Assembly: GCF_900188295.1 (NCBI RefSeq)
Contig: NZ_FZNM01000013.1
Span: 1 to 64,000 of the forward strand
Direction: 5' to 3'
From: Paracoccus sediminis
GTDB lineage: Bacteria; Pseudomonadota; Alphaproteobacteria; Rhodobacterales; Rhodobacteraceae
DNA: 64,000 nucleotides
The position numbers and the translations under genes are program-made. Numbering within the stretch: position 1 is the first letter of the stretch; the number at the start of each line of letters is the position of its first letter. Shown in pieces: positions 24,194 through 33,659 of this stretch. The notes under the pieces were generated by a model. It was not told the DNA's origin, ran no database searches, and worked only from the letters and a program-made list of their open reading frames with translations.

Positions 24194-25087
24194 TCAGAAC
24201 ACCTTTTTCAATTCGCGCACCGCGAAATCCGCGAACATCCGCACCTTGGGATCCTGCAACCGCCGGTGCGGCGTCAGGCATCCGAACTGGGATGCCAGGG
24301 GGCGGTTCCGGGGCAGCACCTCGATCAGGCGGCCGGCCCTGATGTCGGCCGCCACCTCGTACAGCGGGCGGTTCGCGATGCCTTCGCCGCCAAGCGCCCA
24401 AGCCGTCAGAACGTCGCCGTCGTCGGTGTCGAAGCGCCCGCCGACCATCATCTTTTGCGGGCCGTCGTCCGATTGCAGCACCCAGTAATATTCCGGGCTG
24501 CGGGGATAGCGCAGCAGCAGGCAGTTGTGATCCACCAGATCCTCGGGCATCGCCGGCGTGCCATGCTGCGCCAGATAGGCGGGCGAGGCGACCAGGACGC
24601 GCGGGCAATCCGCGATCTTGCGCCACTTCAGCGCGGAATCCGCAGGCTCGCCCAGAAAGAAGGCCAGGTCGATGGCGTCTTCCACGATGTTGACGTTGCG
24701 GTCCGACAGCCGCAGCCGGAAATCCACGCCGGGGTTTTCGGCGCAGAACGGCGGGATCAGCGGCGCGATCAGCCGCCGCCCCAGGCCCAGCGGCGCGGTC
24801 AGGCGGATCACCCCCTGCGGGCGCCCGGAAAAGCTGCTGACCAACGCCTCGGCCTCGTCCAGGGTGTCGATCACGCGCCGCGCGTTGTCATAGAAGGCGC
24901 GCCCGATCTCGGTCGGCGTCAGCTTGCGGGTGGTGCGGTTCAGCAAACGCACCCCAAAGCGGTTTTCCAGATCCTTGATGCGATTCGAGGCGACGGCGGG
25001 CGACAGCCGCAGGTCGCGCCCGCCCGCGGTGATCGACCCCAGTTCGACCACCCGGACGAACACGCGCAGGCTTTCCAGATAGGACAT
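24194..25087 (-). CDS. LysR-family transcriptional regulator, probable regulator of purine genes
   Basis: The 297-residue protein has an N-terminal LysR winged-HTH (residues 1-60: SLRVFVRVVELGSITAGGRDLRLS then ASNRIKDLENRFGVRLLNRTTRKL, each in parts) and a periplasmic-binding-like effector domain from about residue 90. It is divergent from xdhA and lies beside puuD, the usual position for a pathway-specific LysR. The intergenic region holds the 41-bp element shared with the azgA region, 15 nt upstream of its own ATG, which suggests autoregulation. The effector could be urate, xanthine or a related purine; this is an inference from position. Confidence 0.85.
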   Translation of the reverse strand: MSYLESLRVFVRVVELGSITAGGRDLRLSPAVASNRIKDLENRFGVRLLNRTTRKLTPTEIGRAFYDNARRVIDTLDEAEALVSSFSGRPQGVIRLTAPLGLGRRLIAPLIPPFCAENPGVDFRLRLSDRNVNIVEDAIDLAFFLGEPADSALKWRKIADCPRVLVASPAYLAQHGTPAMPEDLVDHNCLLLRYPRSPEYYWVLQSDDGPQKMMVGGRFDTDDGDVLTAWALGGEGIANRPLYEVAADIRAGRLIEVLPRNRPLASQFGCLTPHRRLQDPKVRMFADFAVRELKKVF

Positions 25088-25101
25088 GGGTGATAGGCCG
25101 C

Positions 25102-25142
25102 TTTCAAGGATTCGTGTAAAGTCTTCCGGGTCGGCGCCGATT
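25102..25142 (+). promoter_or_regulatory. 41-bp element shared with the azgA promoter region (copy 2)
   Basis: Aligned without gaps to 12785-12825, 32 of 41 positions match, with the longest shared run GGCGCCGATT at the right end. The inverted repeat core is degenerate here (TTTCAA-N7-TGTAAA). It lies in the 114-bp gap between lysR and xdhA, 59 nt before xdhA. The probable binder is the adjacent LysR protein. Confidence 0.6.
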
Positions 25143-25201
25143 TCGCAACCGTTTTTTTCGGCCTAGGATTTCCACAGGGTCCACAGCCACAAAGGTATGC
25201 C

Positions 25202-26653
25202 ATGACACCCGCGCTGCGCTTTCTGCTGAACGGTCAGCCGATCACCCTGTCCGAGGTCGGGGCATCCGACACGCTGCTGGATTTCCTGCGCATCAGCCGC
25301 CGCCTGACCGGCACCAAGGAAGGCTGCGCCGAAGGCGACTGCGGGGCCTGCACGGTGCTGGTAGGGCGGCTGACCAACGACGGCCTGGTTTATGAGCCGG
25401 TGAACGCCTGCATCCGGTTCCTCGCGTCCTGCCACGGCTGCCATGTTGTGACGGTTGAACACCTGCGCGGCCCGGACGGCGGGTTGCATCCGGTCCAGGC
25501 GGCGATGGTGGAATACCACGGCAGCCAGTGCGGGTTCTGCACGCCGGGCATCGTGATGGCGCTGTACGGGTTGTGGATGACGAACCCGGATGCCTCCGTC
25601 ACCGACATCGAGGTCGCCTTGCAGGGCAACATCTGCCGCTGCACGGGATACGAGCCGATCATCAAGGCGGCGCTGGCCGCGGGCCGCGCGGGCGGTCAGG
25701 CCTCCGATGCGCTGGCGGTGGAACGCGAACTGGTCGCGGCCAGGCTGCGCGACATGCGCGGGCAACGGGTGGAGCTGTCCAAGGGCGGCGAACGCGCCAT
25801 CATTCCCGCCGATGCCGACGATCTGGCCGCCGTGCTGGAGGCCGAACCCAAGGCCACCATCGTCGCGGGCGCGACCGACGTGGGCCTGTGGGTGACGAAG
25901 TTCATGCGCGACATTTCCCCGGCGGTGTTCATCGGCCATCTGATGAAGGAAAAGCGCGTCGAGGACGGCGAAATCCGCCTGGGCGCGGGCGTCACCTATT
26001 CCGAGGCCGCGCCGCTGATCCGCGACCACATCCCGGCCGCCCATGATTACTGGCTGCGCATCGGCGGCTGGCAGGTGCGCAACATGGGCACCATCGGCGC
26101 CAACATCGCGAACGGTTCCCCCATCGGCGACACGCCGCCGCTGCTGATCGCGCTGGGCGCCCGGATCGTGCTGCGCAAGGGGGCCACGCGCCGCGAGGTC
26201 GCGTTGGAGGATTTCTTCATCGAATACGGGCGCCAGGACCGCGCCCCCGGCGAGTTCGTCGAGGAGGTCATCATTCCCACCCGCCCGCAGGCGAGGGTCG
26301 CGGCCTACAAGATCACCAAGCGCCGCGACAGCGACATCACCGCCGTCGCCGCCGGTTTCTGCCTAAGCGTCGAAAACGGCACCATCACGGATGCGCGGGT
26401 CTGTTTCGGGGGCATGGCGGGCGTTCCGAAACGTGCCGCGGGGGCCGAGGCCGCGCTGACGGGCCAGCCCTTCGCCCGCGACACCTTCGAGGCCGCGGCC
26501 CGCGCCGTCACGGGCGACTTCCAGCCGCTGACCGACATGCGCGCCAGCGCCGATTACCGCCGCACTGTCGCCGCCAACCTGTTCCGGCGCTTCTGGCTGG
26601 AACAGTCCGAACCCGGCCTGCCCGTCCGCCTGCTTGATGCCGTAGGAGCGTAA
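25202..26653 (+). CDS. xdhA: Xanthine dehydrogenase small subunit (2Fe-2S and FAD)
   Basis: XdhA carries electrons from the molybdenum site to NAD+. The 483-residue protein joins a plant-type 2Fe-2S domain (GCAEGDCGACTV near residues 41-52), an all-helical second 2Fe-2S domain (QCGFCTPGIVMALYG and NICRCTGYEPI) and an FAD-binding domain from about residue 195 (TIVAGATDVGL, GTIGANIANGSPIGD) with a CO-dehydrogenase-flavoprotein C-terminal part. All eight iron-ligating cysteines appear to be present. xdhB follows after one base. The gene heads an xdhABC-guaD operon that diverges from the LysR gene. Confidence 0.96.
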   Translation: MTPALRFLLNGQPITLSEVGASDTLLDFLRISRRLTGTKEGCAEGDCGACTVLVGRLTNDGLVYEPVNACIRFLASCHGCHVVTVEHLRGPDGGLHPVQAAMVEYHGSQCGFCTPGIVMALYGLWMTNPDASVTDIEVALQGNICRCTGYEPIIKAALAAGRAGGQASDALAVERELVAARLRDMRGQRVELSKGGERAIIPADADDLAAVLEAEPKATIVAGATDVGLWVTKFMRDISPAVFIGHLMKEKRVEDGEIRLGAGVTYSEAAPLIRDHIPAAHDYWLRIGGWQVRNMGTIGANIANGSPIGDTPPLLIALGARIVLRKGATRREVALEDFFIEYGRQDRAPGEFVEEVIIPTRPQARVAAYKITKRRDSDITAVAAGFCLSVENGTITDARVCFGGMAGVPKRAAGAEAALTGQPFARDTFEAAARAVTGDFQPLTDMRASADYRRTVAANLFRRFWLEQSEPGLPVRLLDAVGA

Positions 26654-26654
26654 G

Positions 26655-28961
26655 ATGAAAGACGATACCGCCATCCACGGCCAGGCGCATCAGGACACGA
26701 TCCACGACAGCGCCATCAAGCATGTCACCGGCCGCGCCGATTACACCGACGACCTGGCCGAGCCTTACGGGCTGCTGCACGCCTATCTGGGCCTGTCGCA
26801 ATGCGCCCATGGCACGATCACCGGCATGGACTTTTCGGAAACGCTGGCATCGCCGGGGGTGGTGGGGGTGCTGACCGCCAGGGACATTCCCGGCGTCAAC
26901 GACGTGTCGCCCAACGGCAAGCACGACGACCCGATCTTTGCCGAGGACAGGGTGCTGTTCTGGGGCCAGCCGGTCTTTGCCGTGATCGCGGAAACCCGCG
27001 ACCAGGCGCGGCGCGCGGCGCACAAGGCCAAGATTACCTATGACGTGCTGCCCCATGCGCTGGACCCCATCGCCGCGCGCGACGCGGGCATGGGCTATGT
27101 GACCGACCCCCTGACCCTGCGCCGGGGCGATGCCGACGCGGGCATGGCTGCTGCGCCGCATGTCATCAAGGGCCGCTTCGCCATCGGCGGGCAGGATCAT
27201 TTCTATCTGGAAGGCCAGATCGCCATGGCCATTCCGGGCGAGGACGAGGACGTGACGATCAATGTCTCGACCCAGCACCCGTCCGAGGTTCAGCACATGG
27301 TGGCGCATGTGCTGGGCTGCCGGAACAACGCGGTCGTGGTGAACGTGCGCCGGATGGGCGGGGGCTTCGGCGGCAAGGAAACGCAGATGAACCTGTTTTC
27401 CTGCGTCGCGGCCATCGCGGCCAAACGCTGGAACCGGGCCGTCAAGATCCGCCCCGACCGCGACGACGACATGACCGCCACCGGCAAGCGCCACGACTTC
27501 GTGGTGGATTACGAGGTGGGCTTTGATGACGATGGCAAAATCCGCGCCGTGCAGGGCGACTGGTATGCCCGTTGTGGTTTCTCGGCGGACCTGTCCGGCC
27601 CGGTGACGGACCGCGCGCTGTTTCACTGCGACAACGCCTATTACTATCCCGATGTGCGCGTCAGCAGCCATCCGATGCGGACGAACACCGTCAGCAACAC
27701 CGCCTTCCGCGGTTTCGGCGGCCCGCAAGGGGTGATCGTGGCCGAACGCATGGTCGAGGAGGTCGCCTATGCCCTGGGCCGCGATCCCCTGGAGATCCGC
27801 AAGGCGAACCTGTATCAGAACGGCCAGTTGACCCCCTATCACCAAGAGGTCAACGACCAGATCCTGCCGCGCATCTTCGAGGAGCTGGAGGCCAGCAGCG
27901 ATTATCACGCCCGCCGCCAGGCGGTGCTGGACTGGAACGCGAAAGGCGGCGTGATCCGCAAGGGCATCGCGCTGACGCCGGTCAAGTTCGGCATCAGCTT
28001 CACGGCGACCTGGTTCAACCAGGCGGGCGCGCTGATCCATGTCTACAACGACGGGTCAATTGCGCTGAACCACGGCGGCTGCGAGATGGGGCAGGGCCTG
28101 AACACCAAGGTCGCCCAGGTCGTGGCCGAGGCGTTCCAGTGCGACATCGCCAACATCAAGATCACCCGCACCACCACCGAAAAGGTGCCCAACACCTCGG
28201 CCACGGCGGCGTCCTCGGGGACCGATCTGAACGGCATGGCGGCGCTTGACGCGGCGGAACAGATCAAGGCCCGGCTGGTCGAATTCGTCGCCGAACGCTG
28301 GCAGCAGCCGCGCGAGGACGTGCGCTTTGTCCCCGGCCATATCCGCGCGGGCGACCACGAGATCCCCTTCAAGGAGGTGATCGCGGCGGCCTATATGGCG
28401 CGGATCCACCTGTCGGCGGCAGGCTTTTACAAGACGCCCAAGATACACTGGGACCGGGCGACCGGAAAGGGGCGGCCGTTCTATTACTATGCCTATGGCG
28501 CGGCGGTGTCCGAGGTGTCGGTCGATACCCTGACCGGCGAATACGTCATCGACCGCACCGACGTGATCCACGATGTCGGGCGCAGCCTGAATCCGGCCAT
28601 CGACAAGGGCCAGGTCGAGGGCGCCTTTGTCCAGGGCGCGGGCTGGCTGACGACCGAGGAACTGTGGTGGGACGACAAGGGCCGTCTGCGGACCCATGCG
28701 CCGTCCACCTACAAGGTGCCGCTGGCGTCCGACCGGCCGCGCGTCTTCAACGTTTCGCTGGCCGACTGGTCCGAGGCGTCGGAACGCACCATCAAGCGGT
28801 CCAAGGCCGTGGGCGAGCCGCCCTTCATGCTGGGCATCAGCGTTTTCGAGGCGATCAACATGGCCGTGGCCTCCTTCGGCGATTACCGCGAACCGGCGCG
28901 GCTGGACGCCCCCGCCACGCCCGAACGCGTGCTGATGGCGATCGAGGCGCTGCGCCGATGA
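26655..28961 (+). CDS. xdhB: Xanthine dehydrogenase molybdopterin-binding subunit
   Basis: XdhB oxidises hypoxanthine to xanthine and xanthine to urate at a molybdenum cofactor. The 768-residue protein has the expected blocks: AIKHVTGRADYTDD at the start, QDHFYLEGQIA, RRMGGGFGGKETQ for cofactor binding, TAFRGFGGPQG, GCEMGQGLNTKVAQ and, near the end, KAVGEPPFMLG with the catalytic Glu. Length and order match two-subunit bacterial enzymes. Its last codon overlaps the xdhC start (ATGA), coupling the enzyme to its maturation factor. Confidence 0.96.
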   Translation: MKDDTAIHGQAHQDTIHDSAIKHVTGRADYTDDLAEPYGLLHAYLGLSQCAHGTITGMDFSETLASPGVVGVLTARDIPGVNDVSPNGKHDDPIFAEDRVLFWGQPVFAVIAETRDQARRAAHKAKITYDVLPHALDPIAARDAGMGYVTDPLTLRRGDADAGMAAAPHVIKGRFAIGGQDHFYLEGQIAMAIPGEDEDVTINVSTQHPSEVQHMVAHVLGCRNNAVVVNVRRMGGGFGGKETQMNLFSCVAAIAAKRWNRAVKIRPDRDDDMTATGKRHDFVVDYEVGFDDDGKIRAVQGDWYARCGFSADLSGPVTDRALFHCDNAYYYPDVRVSSHPMRTNTVSNTAFRGFGGPQGVIVAERMVEEVAYALGRDPLEIRKANLYQNGQLTPYHQEVNDQILPRIFEELEASSDYHARRQAVLDWNAKGGVIRKGIALTPVKFGISFTATWFNQAGALIHVYNDGSIALNHGGCEMGQGLNTKVAQVVAEAFQCDIANIKITRTTTEKVPNTSATAASSGTDLNGMAALDAAEQIKARLVEFVAERWQQPREDVRFVPGHIRAGDHEIPFKEVIAAAYMARIHLSAAGFYKTPKIHWDRATGKGRPFYYYAYGAAVSEVSVDTLTGEYVIDRTDVIHDVGRSLNPAIDKGQVEGAFVQGAGWLTTEELWWDDKGRLRTHAPSTYKVPLASDRPRVFNVSLADWSEASERTIKRSKAVGEPPFMLGISVFEAINMAVASFGDYREPARLDAPATPERVLMAIEALRR

Positions 28962-29698
28962 TCCGCGTCCGGGTCATAACGGCCCTGGGGTCCACGCCCC
29001 GCGACGCGGGGGCCGAGATGTTCGTGGGCGCGGATCGCGTGGACGGCACCATCGGCGGCGGGCAACTGGAATACATGGCCATCGACCGGGCGCGTCAGAT
29101 GCTTGCCTTAGGTGAGGCAGAAGCGCGGATGGATATTCCCCTTGGCCCCGAAATCGGTCAGTGCTGCGGGGGCAGGGTGGTCCTGCATCTGGATCGAAAC
29201 GGCCCCACGCCCGAGGATCATCCGGATGCGCTGGTCTTCGGCGCCGGACATGTCGGGCGGGCACTGGCGCTGGCGCTGCACCCCTTGCCGGTCAACGCCA
29301 CCCTGATCGATCAGCGGCCCGAGGAACTGGCCCTGGCCGCGCCCGGCATCGCGACCCGCCTGACCGCGCTGCCCGAGGCCGAGATCCGCGCGGCCCCCCC
29401 CGGCAGCGCCATCGTCATCCTGACCCATGACCACGCGCTGGATTTCCTGCTGGCAGCCGAGGCGCTGGCGCGGTCCGACCTGTCCTATGTCGGCATGATC
29501 GGCAGCGCCACGAAACGCGCGCAATTCAGCCGTTTCGCCCGCGACCGGGGCATCGATCCCGCGCCGCTGGTCTGCCCCATCGGCGCGGGGTTCAGCCCGG
29601 ACAAGCGCCCCGCCGTCATCGCCGCTTTCGCCGCCGCCGAACTGATCGCGCGGCTGACCGCAGCTTCTTCGTTGAAAAAACACCCATGCAACAGCTGA
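28958..29698 (+). CDS. xdhC: Xanthine dehydrogenase accessory protein (Mo cofactor insertion)
   Basis: XdhC binds the molybdenum cofactor, helps its sulfuration and inserts it into XdhB. The 246-residue protein has an N-terminal XdhC/CoxI domain (ITALGSTPRDAGAEMFV, TIGGGQLEYMAIDRA, GQCCGGRV with the cysteines proposed to hold the cofactor) and a C-terminal Rossmann domain (VFGAGHVGRALA, SYVGMIGSATKRAQF). The end overlaps the start of guaD by 13 nt. It is somewhat short at the N-terminus compared with some homologues; no better upstream start exists because it overlaps xdhB. Confidence 0.94.
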   Translation: MIRVRVITALGSTPRDAGAEMFVGADRVDGTIGGGQLEYMAIDRARQMLALGEAEARMDIPLGPEIGQCCGGRVVLHLDRNGPTPEDHPDALVFGAGHVGRALALALHPLPVNATLIDQRPEELALAAPGIATRLTALPEAEIRAAPPGSAIVILTHDHALDFLLAAEALARSDLSYVGMIGSATKRAQFSRFARDRGIDPAPLVCPIGAGFSPDKRPAVIAAFAAAELIARLTAASSLKKHPCNS

Positions 29699-30969
29699 TC
29701 CGGGGCCGTGTCCTCTCCTTTCACGCCGATCCCCACGACACGACCGACAACCACCGCTATCGTGAGTACGGGGCCATCCTGGTCGAGGACGGCCGCATCC
29801 TGGCCGTGGACGATTACACGGCGCTGGCCCGTCCGGATCTGCCGGAAATCGACCACCGCCCGCACCTGATCCTGCCGGGCTTCATCGACACGCATATCCA
29901 TTTTCCGCAGGTGCAGGTCATCGCAAGCTGGGGCGCGCAACTGCTCGACTGGCTGAACACCTATACCTTCCCCGAGGAAGCCCGCTTTCGCCAGCAGGGC
30001 CATGCCCCCGCCATGGCCGATGCCTTCCTGAACCTGCTGACCGACCACGGCACCACCACCGCCGTCGCCTTTTGTTCGGTCCATCCCGAAAGCGCGGAAG
30101 CCCTGTTCAGCGCGGCGCACGCCCGCAACATGGCGATGGTCGCGGGCAAGGTGATGATGGACCGCAACGCCCCGCCCGAGGTGCTGGACACGCCCCGGCA
30201 AGGCTATGACGACAGCAAGGCGCTGATCGACCGTTGGCACGGCACGGGCCGCCAGCGTTACGCGATCACGCCGCGTTTCGCGATCACCTCGACCCCGGAA
30301 CAGATGGCGATGGCTGGGCAACTGGCCCGCGAGCATCCCGACTGCCACGTCCAGACGCATCTGTCGGAAAATCTGGACGAGATCGACTTCACGTTGTCGC
30401 TCTATCCGCAGGCGCGCGATTATCTGGACATCTACGAAACCCACGGCCTGCTGTCCCCCAAGCTGCTGCTGGGCCATTCGATCCACCTGCGCCCGCGCGA
30501 GATCGCGCGCATGGCGGAAACCGGCAGCCGGGCGGTGTTCTGCCCGACCTCGAACCTGTTCCTGGGATCGGGGCTGTTCGACAAAGGGGGGCTGCGCGCG
30601 GCGGGCATCACCAGCGGCATCGCCACCGATGTCGGCGGCGGCACCAGCTATTCGATGCTGCAAACCCTGAACGAGGGCTACAAGATCCTGCAACTGCGGG
30701 GCCAGAAGCTGACGCCGCTGTCGGCCTTTCACTGGATCACGCGCGGCAATGCGATGGCCCTGGGGATGGACAGGGACATCGGCACGCTGGATCCGGGCAG
30801 CATGGCCGACCTGGTGGTGCTGGACGCCCGCGCCACGCCTGCCATGGCCCTGCGCATGGACCGGGCGGAAACGCTGGAACAGGAATTGTTCATCCTGCAA
30901 ATCATGGGCGACGACCGCAGCATCGCACAGACCTATGTGGCGGGCCGGGCGATGAAACCTACAGGTTGA
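29686..30969 (+). CDS. guaD: Guanine deaminase
   Basis: GuaD deaminates guanine to xanthine, which feeds straight into XdhAB. The 427-residue amidohydrolase binds one zinc through HIHFPQ (residues about 69-74), the QTHLSE histidine, a LGHSIHL histidine and the Asp of ATDVGGGTSYSML. The block AVFCPTSNLFLGSGLFD is typical of the guanine deaminase branch. Translation overlaps xdhC, so it is the last gene of the xdh operon. Because it is distinct from the 8-oxoguanine deaminase at 21039, the locus handles both normal and oxidised guanine. Confidence 0.95.
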   Translation: MQQLIRGRVLSFHADPHDTTDNHRYREYGAILVEDGRILAVDDYTALARPDLPEIDHRPHLILPGFIDTHIHFPQVQVIASWGAQLLDWLNTYTFPEEARFRQQGHAPAMADAFLNLLTDHGTTTAVAFCSVHPESAEALFSAAHARNMAMVAGKVMMDRNAPPEVLDTPRQGYDDSKALIDRWHGTGRQRYAITPRFAITSTPEQMAMAGQLAREHPDCHVQTHLSENLDEIDFTLSLYPQARDYLDIYETHGLLSPKLLLGHSIHLRPREIARMAETGSRAVFCPTSNLFLGSGLFDKGGLRAAGITSGIATDVGGGTSYSMLQTLNEGYKILQLRGQKLTPLSAFHWITRGNAMALGMDRDIGTLDPGSMADLVVLDARATPAMALRMDRAETLEQELFILQIMGDDRSIAQTYVAGRAMKPTG

Positions 30970-31041
30970 ACGACACGCAGCCTTTTCCGCCGCGTCTTGG
31001 CGCGCTATCCCTGCGCTGATGCGGATCGCAAGGAAAGCTCC

Positions 31042-32475
31042 ATGACCAAGATCACCCCCGTTCTGATGGCCGGCGGATCGGGAACGCGGCTGTGGCCCGT
31101 GTCCCGCAAAAGCTTTCCCAAGCAATTCGCGCCGCTGATCGGGGACCAGACCCTGTTCCAGGCATCCGCCCGCAGGCTGGCGGGGCCGGATTTCGCCGAC
31201 CCCGTGGTCATGACCAACGCCGATTTCCGCTTTATCGTGGCGGAACAGTTGGACCAGGTCGGCATCAAGCCCGGCGCCATCGTGATCGAACCCTCGGGCC
31301 GCAACACCGCCCCCGCGATCCTGGTCGCGGCCCTGATGGTTGCCGCCAAGGATCCCGACGGGCTGCTGCTGGTGGCGCCGTCCGATCACGTCATCCCGGA
31401 CGACGCCGCCTTCGCCCGCGCGGTGCGGCAAGGCGTCGGTCCCGCGTCCGAGGGGCGGATCGTCACCTTCGGCATCACCCCGGACCGGCCGGAAACCGGC
31501 TATGGCTATCTGGAACTGGGGGGGCAGGGCGACGGCCCGCAGCCGCTGACGCGGTTCGTGGAAAAACCCGACGCGGCGACGGCGGCGCGGATGCTGTCGC
31601 AAGGCAACTTTCTGTGGAACGCGGGTATCTTTCTGTTCCAGGCCGACGCCATGATCGAGGCGTTCCGCGTCCATGCCCCCGATTACCTGTCGCCCGTTCT
31701 GGCGGCCCTGGATCAGGCACGGGACGATCTGGGCTTTCTCCGGCTGGCCAAGGGGCCGTGGGACGGCCTGCCCGATCAGTCCATCGACTATGCCGTGATG
31801 GAAAAGGCCGACAACCTGACCGTGGTGCGGTTTTCCGAACGCTGGTCGGATCTGGGGGGCTGGGATGCCGTCTGGCGCGAGGCGCTGCTTGAGGCGCCGT
31901 CGGATACCGGGGTGGTGACGGACCGCAATTCCACCGCCATCGACTGCCACGACGTGCTGCTGCGGTCCGACAGCGACGATTTGCAGGTGGTGGGCATCGG
32001 GCTGACGGACGTGATGGTGGTGGCGACCGCCGATGCCGTTCTGGTCGCCGACAAGTCGCGCGCCCAGGACGTGCGCCACGCGGTGTCCGCGCTCAAGGCC
32101 AGGGGCCGCAAGCAGGCCACGGCATTCCCCCGCGATCACCGCCCCTGGGGCTGGTTCGAGACGCTGGCCCTGGCCGACCGTTTCCAGGTCAAGCGCATCG
32201 TGGTGAAACCCGGCGCGGCCCTGTCGCTGCAAAGCCATGTGCACCGGTCCGAACACTGGATCGTGGTGTCGGGAACGGCCAAGGTCACGGTGGACGACAC
32301 GGTGACGCTGGTGACGGAAAACCAGTCGATCTATGTGCCCTTGGGCGCCGTGCACCGGATGGAGAACCCCGGAAAGGTGCCCATGGTCCTGATCGAGGTG
32401 CAGACCGGCAGCTATCTGGGCGAGGACGACATCATCCGCTACGAGGACGTCTATGCCCGCAGCAGCGCGGATTGA
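31042..32475 (+). CDS. manC: Mannose-1-phosphate guanylyltransferase / mannose-6-phosphate isomerase
   Basis: The 477-residue bifunctional type II enzyme makes GDP-mannose for polysaccharides. Residues 1-280 form the nucleotidyltransferase: VLMAGGSGTRLWPVSRKSFPKQF is the signature (read in two parts), with VEPSGRNTAPA-type EPSGRNTAPAI and TRFVEKPD. The C-terminal 110 residues form the cupin isomerase (SLQSHVHRSEHWIVVSGTA, metal His and Glu). AAGGAAAG lies before the ATG. It stands alone, with no other exopolysaccharide genes in the window, and ends at a hairpin of the recurrent GGATAT type. Confidence 0.94.
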   Translation: MTKITPVLMAGGSGTRLWPVSRKSFPKQFAPLIGDQTLFQASARRLAGPDFADPVVMTNADFRFIVAEQLDQVGIKPGAIVIEPSGRNTAPAILVAALMVAAKDPDGLLLVAPSDHVIPDDAAFARAVRQGVGPASEGRIVTFGITPDRPETGYGYLELGGQGDGPQPLTRFVEKPDAATAARMLSQGNFLWNAGIFLFQADAMIEAFRVHAPDYLSPVLAALDQARDDLGFLRLAKGPWDGLPDQSIDYAVMEKADNLTVVRFSERWSDLGGWDAVWREALLEAPSDTGVVTDRNSTAIDCHDVLLRSDSDDLQVVGIGLTDVMVVATADAVLVADKSRAQDVRHAVSALKARGRKQATAFPRDHRPWGWFETLALADRFQVKRIVVKPGAALSLQSHVHRSEHWIVVSGTAKVTVDDTVTLVTENQSIYVPLGAVHRMENPGKVPMVLIEVQTGSYLGEDDIIRYEDVYARSSAD

Positions 32476-32476
32476 G

Positions 32477-32518
32477 GCGGGGGACCAGTCCCCCGCACCC
32501 CCTTGGGATATTTGGACC
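32477..32518 (+). terminator. Hairpin plus GGGATATTTGG tail (copy 2)
   Basis: GCGGGGGA (32477-32484) and TCCCCCGC (32489-32496) form a perfect 8-bp stem around CCAG, starting directly after the manC stop and followed by ACCCCCTTGGGATATTTGGACCAAGG. It has the same layout as the hairpins at 22391 and 36437. Confidence 0.8.
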
Positions 32519-32541
32519 AAGGCAACGCATGATGCCTGCGG

Positions 32542-32567
32542 TTCATAATCTTCTGTAGGATTATGAA
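32542..32567. promoter_or_regulatory. Perfect inverted repeat upstream of split metH
   Basis: TTCATAATC (32542-32550) and GATTATGAA (32559-32567) are 9-bp perfect arms around an 8-nt centre, standing out as A/T-rich in a GC-rich neighbourhood. It lies 57 nt before the metH start. The form suits a dimeric repressor controlling methionine genes, for example of the ArsR family; no such regulator is in the window. No cobalamin or SAM riboswitch pattern was seen in the 148-nt gap. Confidence 0.55.
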
Positions 32568-32623
32568 TTTGCCGACGCAGCCCGTCGCGGCTATATCTGC
32601 GCCTTCCTGACGAAGGTAGGACG

Positions 32624-33659
32624 ATGACCGGCAGACTTTCCCCATCCCCCGCATTCGCCGCGCTTGACCGCGCGGCATCCGAACGAATCCTGATCCTGGA
32701 CGGGGCGATGGGCACGCAGATCCAGCAGCTTGGCTTGGCCGAAGACGACTATACCGGGCATGGATCGGGCCATGCCTGCCGGCACCATGCGGACCATCCG
32801 CAACAAGGCAACAACGACCTGCTGGTGCTGACCCAGCCCGAGGCGGTCGAGGAGATCCATTACCGCTATGCCATGGCGGGCGCCGACATCGTGGAAACGA
32901 ACACCTTTTCCGCGACCACCATCGCGCAGGCCGATTACGGGATGCAGGCCGCCGTGCACGACCTGAATGTCGAGGGCGCGCGCATCGTCCGCCGCGCCCT
33001 GGACCGCGCGGCCGCGCAGGACGGGCGGCCGCGCTTCGTGGCGGGCGCGATCGGGCCGACGAACCGCACCGCGTCGATCAGCCCGGACGTGAACGACCCC
33101 GGCTATCGCGCCGTGACCTTTGACGATCTGCGGACAGCCTATCTTCAGCAGGCGCAGGGGTTGATCGAAGGGGGCGCCGACATCCTGCTGATCGAGACGA
33201 TCTTCGACACCCTGAACGCCAAGGCCGCGATCTTTGCCTGCATCCAGGCGATGCAGGCCCATGGGCGGGAACTGCCGCTGATGATTTCGGGGACGATCAC
33301 CGATGCATCGGGACGCACGCTGTCGGGCCAGACGCCGACCGCCTTTTGGCATTCGGTGCGCCATGCGCGGCCCTGGTCGGTGGGGCTGAACTGCGCGCTT
33401 GGCGCCGCCGCCATGCGGCCGCATCTGGCGGAACTGTCGGGCGTCGCGGACACCAACATCTGCGCCTATCCCAATGCCGGGCTGCCCAACGCCTTTGGCC
33501 AATACGACGAAGGCCCGAACGACACCGCCGTGCAGATCGCCGAGTTCGCGCGCGAGGGGCTGGTCAATGTCGTCGGCGGCTGCTGCGGCACCACGCCCGA
33601 CCATATCCGCGCCATCGCCAAGGCGGTTGGCCAGTACGAACCGCGAAGGGTGCCCGAAT

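Noticed and set aside
32497..32623. Cobalamin or SAM/SAH riboswitch before metH
   Set aside because: No B12-box or known SAM/SAH riboswitch core could be found by eye; only an inverted repeat is clear. A covariance-model search would be decisive.
29485..32715. A 1076-codon open frame on the minus strand opposite guaD and manC
   Set aside because: It runs antisense to two clear enzymes; high GC lowers stop codons in the shadow frame, and the translation shows no recognisable domain.
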